Source of the DNA: Actinoplanes regularis
Lineage (GTDB): Bacteria > Actinomycetota > Actinomycetes > Mycobacteriales > Micromonosporaceae
DNA length: 64,000 nucleotides
Direction of reading: 5' to 3'
Assembly (NCBI RefSeq): GCF_900188005.1
Contig: NZ_FZNR01000003.1
Span: forward strand, 558,001-622,000
Shown here piece by piece: positions 1 to 11,700 of this stretch. Each line of letters opens with the position of its first letter. Position 1 is the stretch's first letter. The position numbers and the translations under genes are program-made. A model generated the notes under the pieces. The model searched no databases and was not told where the DNA came from. It saw nothing but the letters and a program-made list of their open reading frames with translations.

Positions 1-1319
1 AGGGAGTGCTGGGGGGTGGCGATGTACCCGGCGTCGGGTTCGGCGGGGCAGCCATGCCGGCCCTCGGTGGATGCGGCGGCTGGGTTGGTGATGGTGGGCT
101 GAGCGGTCCACCGGCTGGAGGTCGACGCCAGAGCAGCCGAGTGCACATTGATGTATTTGCTGACTCCGCAGGTTGCCGAGTAGATGTTGAACAGGCCCAG
201 GTGAGCTTCGACAATGTGCTTGCCGCGAACGGCGCTGGTGTCCCAGTTCATGAACGCCCGGGCCGGATTTCCCGAGCTGTCGATGCCGACACTGAGCTCG
301 GTGGCGGTGGACAGGTCAGTAGTGGTGCCCCGCTTCACGTAGGTGTCGAAAACGGACTTGAAGTTGACATCCGGGTCGATCGTCACCGGGTACTGCACGG
401 CGGTGTCGGAGAGGAACTCCGGGTCGGGCGTGAGCGTGACATCCACACCGTAGGGCTTCGTGGCCAGGGTGTATGCCACCGGGACGACATGGGCCGGCAG
501 CTGCGATACCTGATCGAGCCGGGAGTCCCACATCGACGGTGCGGGCATGGTGCCGACCGCCGTGCCGTCTGCGTCGAGGAACTCGATCGCGTTGTCGGCG
601 GAGCGTTTGGCGGTCAGTCCCTTGAGCTTGACCGGCAGGGTGATACTGATCGGCTGGGTCGGTCGGGAGGTGAGAACGGTGTGCTGGCGGAAGCCGGTAG
701 CGGTGGTCTGCACGACGACGTCCATGCCGGGCTTGGCGTCTTCGTAAGTCGCGGTGTCGCCGTCGATGTCAGGCTGCGGGAGGCTTCCTTGCCAGTCCAA
801 GCTGATACGTTGCTCGGCCTTGTCGGCCGCCGGGCTGGGTGTGTTGGCGGTGACCAGGGGCCGGTCGCCGGTCTGGGCTTGAGTGGCCGAGGTGTCGCCG
901 CCGAACAGGCTGATGTCAGCCGGGTGGGCCTCCGCGCTGACTGTGCCGTCGGCCTCGCGTTCCAGGTTCGCGTCGATGCCGATCCACTTGCCGTCCTGCC
1001 TGAACCGTGACGGCCCGGCGTCTACTTGCGTTGCCAGGGTGCCATCGGCATTTGCCCAGGTCAATGAACTCTCAGTGGTTGCGGCGGCAACGCGTACCTG
1101 CCCGTTACAGGACTGCGCGGCCGTCAGTGCAGAGGCCTGGTCCGGCTGCTCTGCGGGACAGGCAGAACCGCCAGCCGGTTCTGCCGCAGCAGGCAGGGTG
1201 ATTGACAGCGAAGTGAATAATCCCAGCGCCATCACGGCTTTCCAGCGGCGAGCGCGCCATGGGCGCTCATTGCGCCTCAGCAGCGTCTCCTTGGGCTGGC
1301 GTGTATCTATCGACACCAC
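1..1319 (-). CDS. Secreted DNRLRE-domain protein, N-terminal part (truncated by window edge)
   Basis: An open frame runs on the minus strand from a GTG at 1319 to the left edge without a stop, so the C-terminus lies outside the window. GGGGAG sits about 9 nt upstream of the GTG. The N-terminus is Arg-rich (RRNERPWRARRWK), followed by a hydrophobic stretch (MALGLFTSLSITLPAAA), which reads as a Sec-type signal peptide. A beta-rich region follows, with a DNRLRE-like segment near residues 330-430 (VFDTYVKRG, ARAFMNWDTS, EAHLGLFNIYSA). This N-terminal architecture resembles the protein at 2232-5750 and is typical of large cell-surface actinobacterial proteins often found beside Rhs/YD-repeat proteins. 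It is divergent from the LamG-rhs operon. A role as a surface or adhesion partner of the toxin locus is inference. Confidence 0.8.
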   Translation of the reverse strand, partial: MVSIDTRQPKETLLRRNERPWRARRWKAVMALGLFTSLSITLPAAAEPAGGSACPAEQPDQASALTAAQSCNGQVRVAAATTESSLTWANADGTLATQVDAGPSRFRQDGKWIGIDANLEREADGTVSAEAHPADISLFGGDTSATQAQTGDRPLVTANTPSPAADKAEQRISLDWQGSLPQPDIDGDTATYEDAKPGMDVVVQTTATGFRQHTVLTSRPTQPISITLPVKLKGLTAKRSADNAIEFLDADGTAVGTMPAPSMWDSRLDQVSQLPAHVVPVAYTLATKPYGVDVTLTPDPEFLSDTAVQYPVTIDPDVNFKSVFDTYVKRGTTTDLSTATELSVGIDSSGNPARAFMNWDTSAVRGKHIVEAHLGLFNIYSATCGVSKYINVHSAALASTSSRWTAQPTITNPAAASTEGRHGCPAEPDAGYIATPQHS

Positions 1320-1368
1320 GCTCGTCGTCTCCCCGTTCTGTGCGAGCGATGCGACCATAGTCGATCTT
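1317..1368. repeat. Imperfect direct repeat, copy 2 (overlaps start of minus-strand gene)
   Basis: Read on the minus strand, this 52-base block contains AAGATCG, TATGGTCGC, TCGCTCGCA, CGGGG and CGAGCGTG in order. It includes the ribosome-binding site and GTG start of the gene ending at 1319. A diverged copy lies at 1469-1519. Confidence 0.75.
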
Positions 1369-2231
1369 GGTTTCTGGTTGAGGATGGACCGGATCCATCG
1401 GCGACGTGCCGAGCTCCGTCGTCACGCTCCAGCAGGACGGCTGCGCGCAGGCGCGCAGTCTTTGGTGGCACGCTCGCCTTCCCCCGGTCCATGCGAGCGA
1501 GGCGACCATAAACGATCTTCACTTCGCGCGGAAGGACGGCCTGGGGCAACTGGCTTGCGCACCCGTCTATCTGCGGCGACGAATTGTGCATGTTGATGTC
1601 CGGAAAAATCGCGTAATTACGTGCTTTCGGGAACGGATTGGACTGAGCTGGAGATCACCTGAACGGCCACACCTGGCCTGTACCTTCGGTCATCGAGGGG
1701 TTGGCCTTGTTCCCGACTCCGACTCGCCGTGGGTGTCCTGGCCAGTAGTGATGCCACGTTGTCGCTGGCTCGCTTGCCGAACGAGGAGTGTCCTGAGTGA
1801 CATCTATGGCAATCGAGGTGCCTTTCGTTCTTGGGATCGAATGATCTACATTCCCCGCTGAAGGTGATCTTGAGCCGATGGGGGGCCATGTGGCTGTCGA
1901 CTATCGGCCGCAGCGGGCAGTCGTACGTGGAGTTTGCCTTGCTCAAGGGCGTCGCTGGGTCGTATCGGCGCACCCGGTGAAGACGACCGCCGTCGTCACG
2001 GCGACCTTGCGCGTTCACATCGAGTGTTTCTCGGATGGCGCTCAGTCGGCCACCAGTGGCCCGACTCGGCCAGCCTTGTCGTCACTGGCCGAACCTCTCG
2101 CAGGGGTCCTCTCGATAGCAGCGCTTAGAAGACCGATTTGACGGCCGCCAGCGGCCCACCTTTCTGAAGGCGTCGTTCAGTACGGCGATCAACTGACATG
2201 GACTAGGCGACGAAGGTGCGAGTTAACGGGG
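1320..2231. other. Gene-poor divergent intergenic region
   Basis: About 0.9 kb between the divergent secreted-protein genes. It holds two copies of a duplicated leader (1317-1368 and 1469-1519). From about 1728 to 2120 there is a stretch rich in TGGCCAGT/TTGTCG/GCCGAAC motifs that resembles the ends of a decayed insertion sequence. No open frame here has a recognisable product, a convincing start or GC-rich third positions. Confidence 0.5.
1469..1519. repeat. Imperfect direct repeat, copy 1
   Basis: Diverged copy of 1317-1368, 151-152 bases upstream of it on the minus strand. It even retains a GGGGGAAGG-like ribosome-binding site and a GTG. The GTG opens a frame of only about 54 codons with no recognisable product. 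Confidence 0.75.
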
Positions 2232-5200
2232 ATGGCAGGGATGAGTAAACGCGGGCGCAGAGGCCGCGGGACCGGGATAGCAGCGGCGCTGGGGGCGCTG
2301 CTCGCCGCATACACGCTGGCGGGATCCGGTGCACCCCCGGCGGTGCCAGAAGTGTTGCCAGCCACGGAATCAGCACTGCTTGCGTCCGGGGAATCGGAAC
2401 CAATCCGGCAAACCGCGCAAGCGGCTGACATCGAGGCGCAAAAGACCGGGTTTCCGGTCGAGATCGGAGCTTTCCGGGGAGAGGCCCGTTCGGTCTTTGC
2501 GAACCCGGATGGAACCCAGACTGCGGTGGAGTATGTGCGCCCGGTTCGCGTACTGCGCGACAACCGGTGGGTGCCGGTCGATCCAACTCTGGTTCGGGCC
2601 GCGGACGGCCGTATTGTCCCGAAGGCGACGACGATGGGGCTGCGTCTTTCCAGTGGGGGTGACGCGACGCTGGCCAAGCTGTCCAGCGCCGGCCGTGCGG
2701 TGGAGCTCGCCTGGAACCGTGAGCTGCCCAAGCCCACCCTGGACGGCAATTCTGCCACCTATGCCAATGTGCTACCCGATGTCGACCTTGTGGTCAGTGC
2801 AGACGTCGATGGGTTCTCACACGTGCTTGTGGTCAAGACTCCGGAGGCTGCGGCTGCTCCTGAACTGGCCGCCATTCAGATGCCGGTACGTTCCGATGGC
2901 GTCGAGTTGCGCGAGTCAGCGGACGGTGGCCTCACCGCGGTGGACAGTGCTTCCGGCGGAACGCTCTTCGACGCCCTGGCTCCGAAAATGTGGGACTCCG
3001 GCACTGCGGTCACAGCTGCGAAGTCGACGAAGCAGGCTGCCAAGGCCGTCCAGGCACTGGCAGAAGAGCCTGCGGAAAGCTCCCGCGAGGCGGACGTCGG
3101 CGTCAATCTAGCCGCTGGCAAGATCACCCTGACTCCGGACCGGGCCATGCTTACCGATCCCAAGACGCGTTACCCGGTCTTCATCGACCCGGTTTGGAAG
3201 AGCTCGTCACGGACCTTGTGGACGATGGTCTCCAAGGGGTACCCGAATGAGGCGTACAGCAAGTTCGATGGCAAGGCGTTCGAGGGCGTCGGCGAATGCC
3301 CTGTCTGGAGCGGCGAGTGCGCCGGCACGGGCGTGAAACGGCTACTCTTCGCGATCCCCACCTCGGCGTACGCGAAGAAGGACATCCTGTCGGCGGTCTT
3401 TCGCATCACGCTTTACCACACCGTGGATGACAGCAACGCCCGTGAGGTCCAGCTCTGGGACACCAACGGCATCACCACTACGACCACTTGGGCGAATCAG
3501 CCGACCTGGAACACGAAGCTGGCGTCGGCTTCGCCCACCAAGACGACTCATTCCTGCTCAGGGGTCGATCCGAACGTCGAGTTCAATGTTCAAGGCGCCG
3601 TACAGAACGCCGCGAGGGCCAGCAAAGGCACCATGACCTTCGGCCTCAAGGCAGCGAGTGAGACCGACGACTCGTACTGGAAGAAGTTCTGCAGCAACGC
3701 CTCACTACAGGTGCGCTACAACACAAAGCCGTCAAAGCCTGTCGACAGCGAAGTGAAGCAGACCCCTGGCGGAGTGTGCCCGCAGACTGCCTCCTACGTC
3801 AGCGAACTGCCGAAACTCTCGGCGATCCTGCGCGACGTCGACGACAATCCGAGTGGCACCCGGGAGAAGCTGCGGGGCGAGTTCAAGCTGTGGTGGACCA
3901 ACCTCGACGGCTCACCGGGTTCAAAAACCTACCCGACCGGTGAAGACGTCTCGGGCGCCTGGTTCTACTACCCGATGGCGAACGTGACCGGCATCCCGGA
4001 GAACGTCACCATCAATTGGCAGGTTCGTGCCTACGACACCGAAACCGCCGGTGACTGGAATAGCAGAGTCTGCAAGTTTGTCTACGACAAGAGCGCCCCA
4101 ACCGCCCCGACGATCACCTCGGTCGAGTTCCCGGTAGAGGATCAGGCCTACGACGGGGTCGGCCGGTACGTCACCTTCCGATTCACGGCATCGTCCGGCG
4201 ACACTGCTGAATATCGATGGGGTCTGAACCAGGACCCGTCGGCGAACAACGTCGTCAAGCCCGCCGCCAGCGGCGGGCAAGCCGAGGTCCGAGTGCTGAT
4301 CACAAAGCCGAACTCTGGCTGGATCTCTGTGATGGCCGTCGACAGAGCGGGCAAGACCAGCGCGGTCACCTCGTACGACTTCGTCGCCAATCAAGAGATC
4401 GGCGCAGCCGAGTGGCGGCTCAAGGATCCTGCGGGCGCGGCTGAGGCTGCCGAGGCGTCCGGTGGCAGCCCCGCGGTTGCGACCGGTGGTGTGCAGTTCG
4501 GCGTGCCGGGCCCCGGGGGCGGTGCGGACTTCGCTGCACGTCTCGACGGTCAACCAGGCACCCGCCTGACCGGAGCAACAGGAGTCGTCGACACCACGCG
4601 CAGCTTCAGCGTCAGCACCTGGGTACGACTCGCCGACAAGGACACCGACCACGTCGCCGTCAGCATGGACGGCACCGGTGAAGCAGTATTCACGCTCGGC
4701 TATCAGAAGGCGGCCGACACCTGGTCGTTCGCGCTCTCCGCTACCGACGTACGCAGCCTGGGCGACTTCCGCGTCAGTGGAGGCAAGCCCGCAGTTGGCG
4801 AATGGACCCATCTTGTGGCTGCGTTCGACGAGGAGAAGAACAGCCTTGCGCTGTACGTCAACGGCGCGTCCACAGGTACTGCGGTGCGCCGCAGCCAGGT
4901 GAACGCGCGCGGCCACGTGCAGATCGGTGGCCGGCTACGCCACGGCGCCTATGCTGACCCGTGGCACGGTGAACTCAGCGACATCCGGATTTTCGACCGG
5001 ATCGCGGTCGACCTAGACGTCGCCATGCTCTTCAAGCTGGTGCCGCAACGGCTCGCTTACTGGCAGCTCAACGAAGGCACCGAGACCAGCACGCCGGAGA
5101 GCGGGGGCGGGCCCGCGCTCACCCTGTCCGGAGGCCCAACCTTCTACCACGCTGTGGACGAGTTCAGCCTCCCACCGCTGGTTGGAGACGGCCATCTGGA

Positions 5201-5750
5201 ACTGGACGGCACTGACGACTACGCGGCCACCAGCGTGCCAGTAGTGCAAACCTCGGACAGTTACACAGTCACCGCTCGAGTTCGACTCGCGTCGCTCGAC
5301 GCGGAACGGCCGATGACGGTTGTAGCGCAGAGCGGCACCAAAGCCAGCGCCTTCCGCGTCCGCTACGCGCCGGGGGATGACGGCGGAAGGTGGGAACTGG
5401 TCCTACCGCACGCCGACGACGTGTCCACCGACCCCGATCACAGCACGGTCGTCACCAACGTTCTACCCACGAGCCAGGACAGCGGCATCTTCCTGGCCGT
5501 GGTCTACGACAACTTCGCCGACCAAATCCGGCTGTACGTCGACGGCCAATTGGTCGAGACATCCACGGCGGCGTTCGACCACGCCTGGAAATCCACCGGC
5601 GGTCTGCAATTAGGCCGTGCACTAGTTGCTGGCGGCTACACCGAGCACCTGTCTGGCGCAATCGACGACGTACGCGTTTACGCCGGCGTGGCCGACCAGA
5701 CCATGGTTCAGCTGCTCGGCCAACCCATCAACGAACTGCCGGAGGCCTGA
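2232..5750 (+). CDS. Secreted DNRLRE and twin LamG-domain protein
   Basis: 1172 residues from ATG 2232; an alternative ATG at 2241 would remove three residues. The N-terminus (SKRGRRGRG, then AAALGALLAAYTLAG) is a signal peptide. Residues about 330-495 form a DNRLRE-type region (YSKFDG, KRLLFAIPTSAY, TWANQPTWN). Two concanavalin-A-like LamG domains follow at about 765-925 (SFSVSTWVRL, EWTHLVAAFD, LALYVNGAST) and 985-1165 (SYTVTARVRL, IRLYVDGQLV, AIDDVRVY). Only one base separates its stop from the rhs start, so the two are co-transcribed and probably act together. LamG domains usually bind carbohydrate or protein, so it is likely an exported surface or carrier partner of the Rhs toxin. The domain calls are secure; the partnership is inference from operon structure. 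Confidence 0.88.
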   Translation: MAGMSKRGRRGRGTGIAAALGALLAAYTLAGSGAPPAVPEVLPATESALLASGESEPIRQTAQAADIEAQKTGFPVEIGAFRGEARSVFANPDGTQTAVEYVRPVRVLRDNRWVPVDPTLVRAADGRIVPKATTMGLRLSSGGDATLAKLSSAGRAVELAWNRELPKPTLDGNSATYANVLPDVDLVVSADVDGFSHVLVVKTPEAAAAPELAAIQMPVRSDGVELRESADGGLTAVDSASGGTLFDALAPKMWDSGTAVTAAKSTKQAAKAVQALAEEPAESSREADVGVNLAAGKITLTPDRAMLTDPKTRYPVFIDPVWKSSSRTLWTMVSKGYPNEAYSKFDGKAFEGVGECPVWSGECAGTGVKRLLFAIPTSAYAKKDILSAVFRITLYHTVDDSNAREVQLWDTNGITTTTTWANQPTWNTKLASASPTKTTHSCSGVDPNVEFNVQGAVQNAARASKGTMTFGLKAASETDDSYWKKFCSNASLQVRYNTKPSKPVDSEVKQTPGGVCPQTASYVSELPKLSAILRDVDDNPSGTREKLRGEFKLWWTNLDGSPGSKTYPTGEDVSGAWFYYPMANVTGIPENVTINWQVRAYDTETAGDWNSRVCKFVYDKSAPTAPTITSVEFPVEDQAYDGVGRYVTFRFTASSGDTAEYRWGLNQDPSANNVVKPAASGGQAEVRVLITKPNSGWISVMAVDRAGKTSAVTSYDFVANQEIGAAEWRLKDPAGAAEAAEASGGSPAVATGGVQFGVPGPGGGADFAARLDGQPGTRLTGATGVVDTTRSFSVSTWVRLADKDTDHVAVSMDGTGEAVFTLGYQKAADTWSFALSATDVRSLGDFRVSGGKPAVGEWTHLVAAFDEEKNSLALYVNGASTGTAVRRSQVNARGHVQIGGRLRHGAYADPWHGELSDIRIFDRIAVDLDVAMLFKLVPQRLAYWQLNEGTETSTPESGGGPALTLSGGPTFYHAVDEFSLPPLVGDGHLELDGTDDYAATSVPVVQTSDSYTVTARVRLASLDAERPMTVVAQSGTKASAFRVRYAPGDDGGRWELVLPHADDVSTDPDHSTVVTNVLPTSQDSGIFLAVVYDNFADQIRLYVDGQLVETSTAAFDHAWKSTGGLQLGRALVAGGYTEHLSGAIDDVRVYAGVADQTMVQLLGQPINELPEA

Positions 5751-5751
5751 C

Positions 5752-8700
5752 ATGCGGCTATCCTCAAGAAGGGCATCTATGCACACGCCCCGCTTCCGGC
5801 GGGCAACGGCTTCGTCACTTGCTTTGGTCCTCACTGCCGGGATCCTTCAGGGCGTCGCCGAGCCTGCGGCTGCAGCACCCAAAAGCGATGGAGCGACACC
5901 TGTCTCGCCGGGTAAGCCGGTCAAGGTAGGCGAGTTCAAGACGCGCGCGGTGCCATCCATCCCGAAGGTCTCCACCAAACTTCCAAACGGCAAGTGGCCG
6001 CGAGGCGGAACCGCGCACGTCCCGGTTGGCAACTCGCCACTCGAAGTCGGTGGCATCAAGATCCGGATCAGCGCAAGCGCCAAGAAAGCTGGTCGGCCTG
6101 CTGACGGTGTGACGACGGAGTCTCGCGTGCCTAGTCGCGCGGCCCGAGTCGAGGTCTTCGATCAGGCTCGATCCCGGGCTCTCGGGGTGGACGGTGTGGT
6201 CCTCAAGGTTGATGCCAAGCAGAATTCCGAGCAGCCGCAGCGACTGGCGATGACGGTCGGCTACGAAAACGTCGCCAACATGTACGGTGGCGACTACGGT
6301 GCCCGACTAACCCTGGTGAGGCTGCCAGGATGCGCGGAAGGCGGTGCGGCCTGTACCGAGCGGAAATCCGTCACTGCATCGAACGATGCTCAAGCGAAGA
6401 CTGTCACCGCTGACGTAACGGCGGCGGCCGGTGACCTGTTCGCACTGGAAGCCGAGGATTCCTCGTCGCAGGGCGACTACGCGGCGACCTCGCTGTCTCC
6501 GTCCTCGCAGTGGTCGGTGTCGGCGAACTCGGGCGCGTTCGCTTGGTCTTACCCCTTCACGGTGCCGCCGGTGCCCGGAGGGCTGAAGCCGACCGTAACG
6601 ATCAACTACTCGTCGCAAGCGGTCGACGGCCGGACATCCGCCTCGAACAACCAGTCGTCGTGGATCGGCGAGGGATTTTCGTACGATCCCGGCTACATCG
6701 AGCGTCGTTACCGTCCGTGCTCCGAGGACGGGCACAAGGACGTCAGCGACCTTTGCTACGCCCGCAACGCCGTCAGCATCTCTATCGCCGGTCAGTCCGG
6801 TGAACTGGTGCAGGACGACGAAAGCGGCGAGTGGCGGGTTGCCAAAGACGACGGGTCGAAAATCGAATACCTTTCCGACAAGAGCATCGCGAACGGTGAC
6901 GACAACGGCGAGTACTGGCGGGTGACTTCAGGCGACGGAACCCAATACTGGTTTGGCCGCAACCGGCTTCCCGGCTGGACAGATGGGAAGACGGAGACCC
7001 AGTCCACGTGGACGGTTCCGGTCTACGGCGATGACGACAAGGAGCCATGCAAGGCAGACACGTTCGCTGACTCAGTCTGCGACCAGGCTTGGCGTTGGAA
7101 CCTCGACTATGTCGTTGACCCGCACGGCAACGCGATGTCCTTCTTCTACGAGAAGGAAAAGAACGCCTACGCACTAGCCGGCAAGACCGACGTGGTCGGC
7201 CGAGCTTACGACCGCGGCGGGTACCTGAAGTACATAGACTACGGCCAGCGTGCTGGGGCTGTGTACAGCGCAGGCCTCGCGCCGGCCCGGGTCGCTTTCA
7301 CCCCCAAGGAACGTTGCATCGTTAGTGACGCCGCATGTGCTGCGAACAAACTAACGGCGGACACTGCGACGAACTGGCCGGACACCCCATTCGACCGCAA
7401 CTGTGCCGTAGGCACGAAATGCAAGAAAGAGCAGAAGTCGCCGTCGTTCTGGAGCAGGGTACGGCTCCAAGAGGTGACGACACAGATCAAGGCGAGCGCG
7501 ACCACCTACGAAGACGTTCAGAAGTGGACGATCACGCACTCGTTCACCGACAACGGCGACGGTAGCTACAGCCTCTGGCCCTACCAGATCACCCACACCG
7601 GGCTCGCCGGTGACGACATCACCCTGCCCACCACCGATCTCGGCCCGATGCTGCTGGCCAACCGGATCGACGACCGCGGCAACAAGCCGGACGGATTCTC
7701 TCCACTGGTTCGGCCACGTCTGGCGACCATCGACACCGAGTCCGGGGGTCACACCTTCGTCGACTACGCCGACCCTGACTGCTCGCCTACCGACGTCCCA
7801 GCCGTCGGCAAAAGCACGCGTCGCTGCTTCCCTGTTAAATGGAATCCCCCCGGTTATGAGGAGCCGATCACCGACTGGTTCTACAAGTACGTGGTAGAGG
7901 AGACCAAGGTCAGCGACCCGACCGGTGGCGGAGACCAGATGGTCGTCCACTACGACTACGTCGGCGACGCTGGATGGCACTATTCCGCCGCGGACGGCGT
8001 CACAGCGGACAAGTTCCGCACCTGGAGCGACTGGCGTGGCTATCAGCACGTCAAAATCACCAGCGGGGACGGTGCGGTCATGCCCGCTCGCTCAGACGTC
8101 TTCTATCTGCGCGGCCTCGACGGCGACAAGAACCCCGACGGTGGAACTTACGACGTCTCGGTGACCGACTCGACCGATAAGAAGTACACCGACCGCGACG
8201 AATACAGCGGTTTGCTCCTCGAGACCATCGTCTATGACGGCGCAGACATCGTTTCCAAGAAGATCACCGAGCCCTGGGCTGCCGAGGTGGCGACCGACCA
8301 GTATGCGACCGGCACCGAGAAGTACACCTGGGGGTCTCTGCGCGCCTGGGTAGCACGGACATCGGTCACGCGAGGATACGTCGCCACTCCTGAAGGCTGG
8401 CGAACGATGCGATCAACCGAGACGTTCGATCCGAAAGCCGGTCGGGTCACCCAGTTCGACGACCAGGGAGATACGTCGATTGCCGACGATGATCGATGCA
8501 CCACCACCAAGTACGCTGACAATACCGAGAAATGGATGCGCACCTACATCTCGGAGGTGGTTGTCGTCGCCGCCGCCTGCGGCGCCGACTACGACCCCGC
8601 CACTCGGACAGTCAGCGCCACACAGACATATTACGATCAGTCCACCGTACTTGGTGAGCTGACCGGCGCAGGCAACACGACTCGGACCGACCGACTGGAA

Positions 8701-11700
8701 GAACACACCGCCAGCGGGTCCAAATTTATGACCGCGTCGACCGCCGCCTTCGATGACTACGGCCGAGTAAAGGCCGCCACCGATGCCGAGGGCAAAACCA
8801 CCACGACGACCTACACCACCACGAACGGCCTGACCACTCGGATCGACACCGAGAATGCCCTTAAGCAGGGCACGACCTGGGTTCGCTACGCACCGCAATG
8901 GGGCCTGCCGATCGAACAGGTAGACCTGAACGGCAAGACCAACGTGCATGCGTACGACTCTCTCGGCCGAATCATCAAGGTTTGGTTGCCGGATCGCCGT
9001 TCCACGAATAGCCCAAGCCTCGTCTACACCTACGTGTATTCAAAAGACAAAGCGTCATTCGTCCGTACCGATAAGATTACTAACTCGGGTAGCTATCGCA
9101 GCGAATACCAAATTTACGATGCCTTGATGCGAACCCGGCAGAAGCAGACCGTTGGCCCCGACGGTGGCCGGTTGGTCAACGACGTCTTCTACAACGGCAG
9201 CGGTGCCGTGCGACGCAGCACGGATCCCTACTACACCACCGGTAAGCCCGACGGAGTGCTCCTGGACGAGAACACCATCCGCACCGGAGACACAGACGGC
9301 GCCACCAACGTCGTCTACGACGGTGCTAACCGTGTAACGGCTGAGATCTTCACAGTCGCAGGGGACGAGCGCTGGCGCACGGTCACTCGTCACCTCGGTG
9401 ACAGGGTCGAGGTCGACCCGCCTCAAGGCGGCACCCCGACTACCACATTCCAGGACGTCCGCGGCAACACGACCGAGGTCCGCAACTACCGGAACGCCGC
9501 ACGGACCAACGGATACGACCGGATCCGCTACGAGTACTCGGTGCAGGGACAGGTTACGAAAGTCACCGACCAGGCCGGCAACAAATACGAGCATTTCTAC
9601 GATCTGCTCGGTCGTCAGAAGCGGACGATCGACCCAGACGCCGGCACCACCGAGTACCGCTACGACAAGATGGGCCGGATCACCTGGGTCAAGGACGGCC
9701 GAGGCCAGCGGATGACCACGACCTACGACGCGCTCGGCCGCCGCACGGCGACCTACGAAGGCGACGACGACAAGGGCACCAAGCTGCTCGCGTGGACCTG
9801 GGACCGCTACTACAAGGGGCAACTGAGCTACAGCCAGCGATTCGACGGAGCCAACGCGTACAGCATCATCTTCCCAACCCGAGATGACATGTACCGGCCA
9901 ACCGTCACTCGTTACTCCATCCCGACATCCGAGGACAAGCTCGCCGGGACGTACTCCTTCACCACAACGTACAACCCGGATGGCACGGTGCAGGCCAACG
10001 GGATGCCCGCCGCCGGCGACCTACCCGCAGAGACCGTCGTAAGCAAATACGACGATAACCAGCGCCGGACCACCGTCACCGGCACGCTCGGCACAGGAGC
10101 TTCCATCCCCTACGTCACCAGCACTCTCTACAGCTACACCGGCCAGGTCCAGAAAATTTCGATGTCCATGGGCACGGACACGGTCGCAGAGCTGACCTCC
10201 AAGTGGGAACGGGGCACCGGCAGGCTGAAAACGGCCACAACCAAGGCCCGCCGCGCTGGCGTGCTCGAGGAGAGCACCAGCCTCAGCTATACCTACGACG
10301 ACTCGGGCAACGTGCTATCCCTCGCCGACGCGCCTGCAACGGGACAGCATGACGTCCAATGCTTCTCCTACGACCTGCTGGGCCGACTGACCGACGCCTG
10401 GGCCTCCGGCACCACAGCGACCAATCCCTGCGCCAGCACGCCGGAAGAGGGCGCCACTTTCGACGGGCCGGCACCCTACTGGCAGTCGTACACCTACGAC
10501 GCTGCAGGTAGCCGCCGGACCGAAATACTGCACGCCGTCAGCGGCGGCGCCAACATCGAACGAACCTACCGATACCCGGACGCAAACACAGACCAGCCCA
10601 AGACCCTGGCCAGCATCGACACTAAGATCGGTAACGTCGTCACGACTCAGCGTTTCGAATACGACGACGCCGGCAACACCATCGCGCGAGCCGGTGCGAC
10701 CGCCGAACAGGCTCTCACCTGGAACGCCGAGGGACGCGTTGCAGAGATCAACGAAGGCACCAAGCGCACTACCTTCCAATACGACGCGGATGGTGGACGA
10801 ATCCTGCGCAAAGATCCGGACGCGACCACCCTCTACCTGCCCGGCACGGAGTTGCGCCTCGACGCCAAGACCAAGGCGATCACTGGCACCCGCACCCTCG
10901 ACCTCGGCAGTGGTGCCAAGGCTGTACGCACGGTGAAGGGCGTCAACTTCATGACCGACAACCACCAGGGCACCGCCATCACGACGATCGATGGGCAAAC
11001 TGGTGCGACCGAGCGTCGCTACTTCACCCCATTCGGTGCACCACGAGGCACCGGAACGGCCGGCGCGACATCCTGGCCCGACGAGAAAAGCTTCGTCGGA
11101 GGGACGGCAGACCCGTCTACCGGCCTGGTGCACCTCGGCGCTCGCGAATACGACCCAGTCATCGGCCGGTTCATCTCACCGGATCCAATTGTCGATTACA
11201 CCGATCCGCAGCAAATGCACGGCTACTCGTACGCCAACAACAATCCGACGACGTTGACCGACCCAACCGGCCTGCGGCCAGATCTGCCTGGCGACCAGGG
11301 CGTGAAGATCATGAACCAGCAGGCTGCCATACGAGCGAACACGACAAGGGGCAAAAACAATACACCAGCCCACGACACGGCGACCGCCTTGCGCATACGT
11401 AACCTCAAGCTTAACGAGGCCCGTTTCCGTGCCCAGAACGGCAATCAGCCGTTGCGGGTCAGTTCGGACTATGCGGATCATATGGGCGGCGGCGCGGACA
11501 TCATCTGCTGGAACTGTAAGACCGGCGAGGTGTGGGTTTGGGAGGTCAAGCCCGACAACTATTATGGGCAAACCCAAGGTCCCAAAGATGTCGACAAGCA
11601 CATTGAGAACGTAAAATCTGACCCGAGGGCAGCCAATAAGTTGGTAATCCGAGGGCCCCTAGGCGCCTTCATTCCCCCGACCGACTTTGGTGAGGACATG

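Noticed and set aside
1406..1861. 151-codon plus-strand frame in the divergent spacer
   Set aside because: No family, no GC-rich third positions, and it crosses the duplicated leader and the possible insertion-sequence relic.
5626..5751. Upstream extension of the Rhs frame
   Set aside because: It would translate the end of the LamG gene in the wrong frame and remove the signal peptide from the N-terminus. ATG 5752 fits operon structure and secretion.
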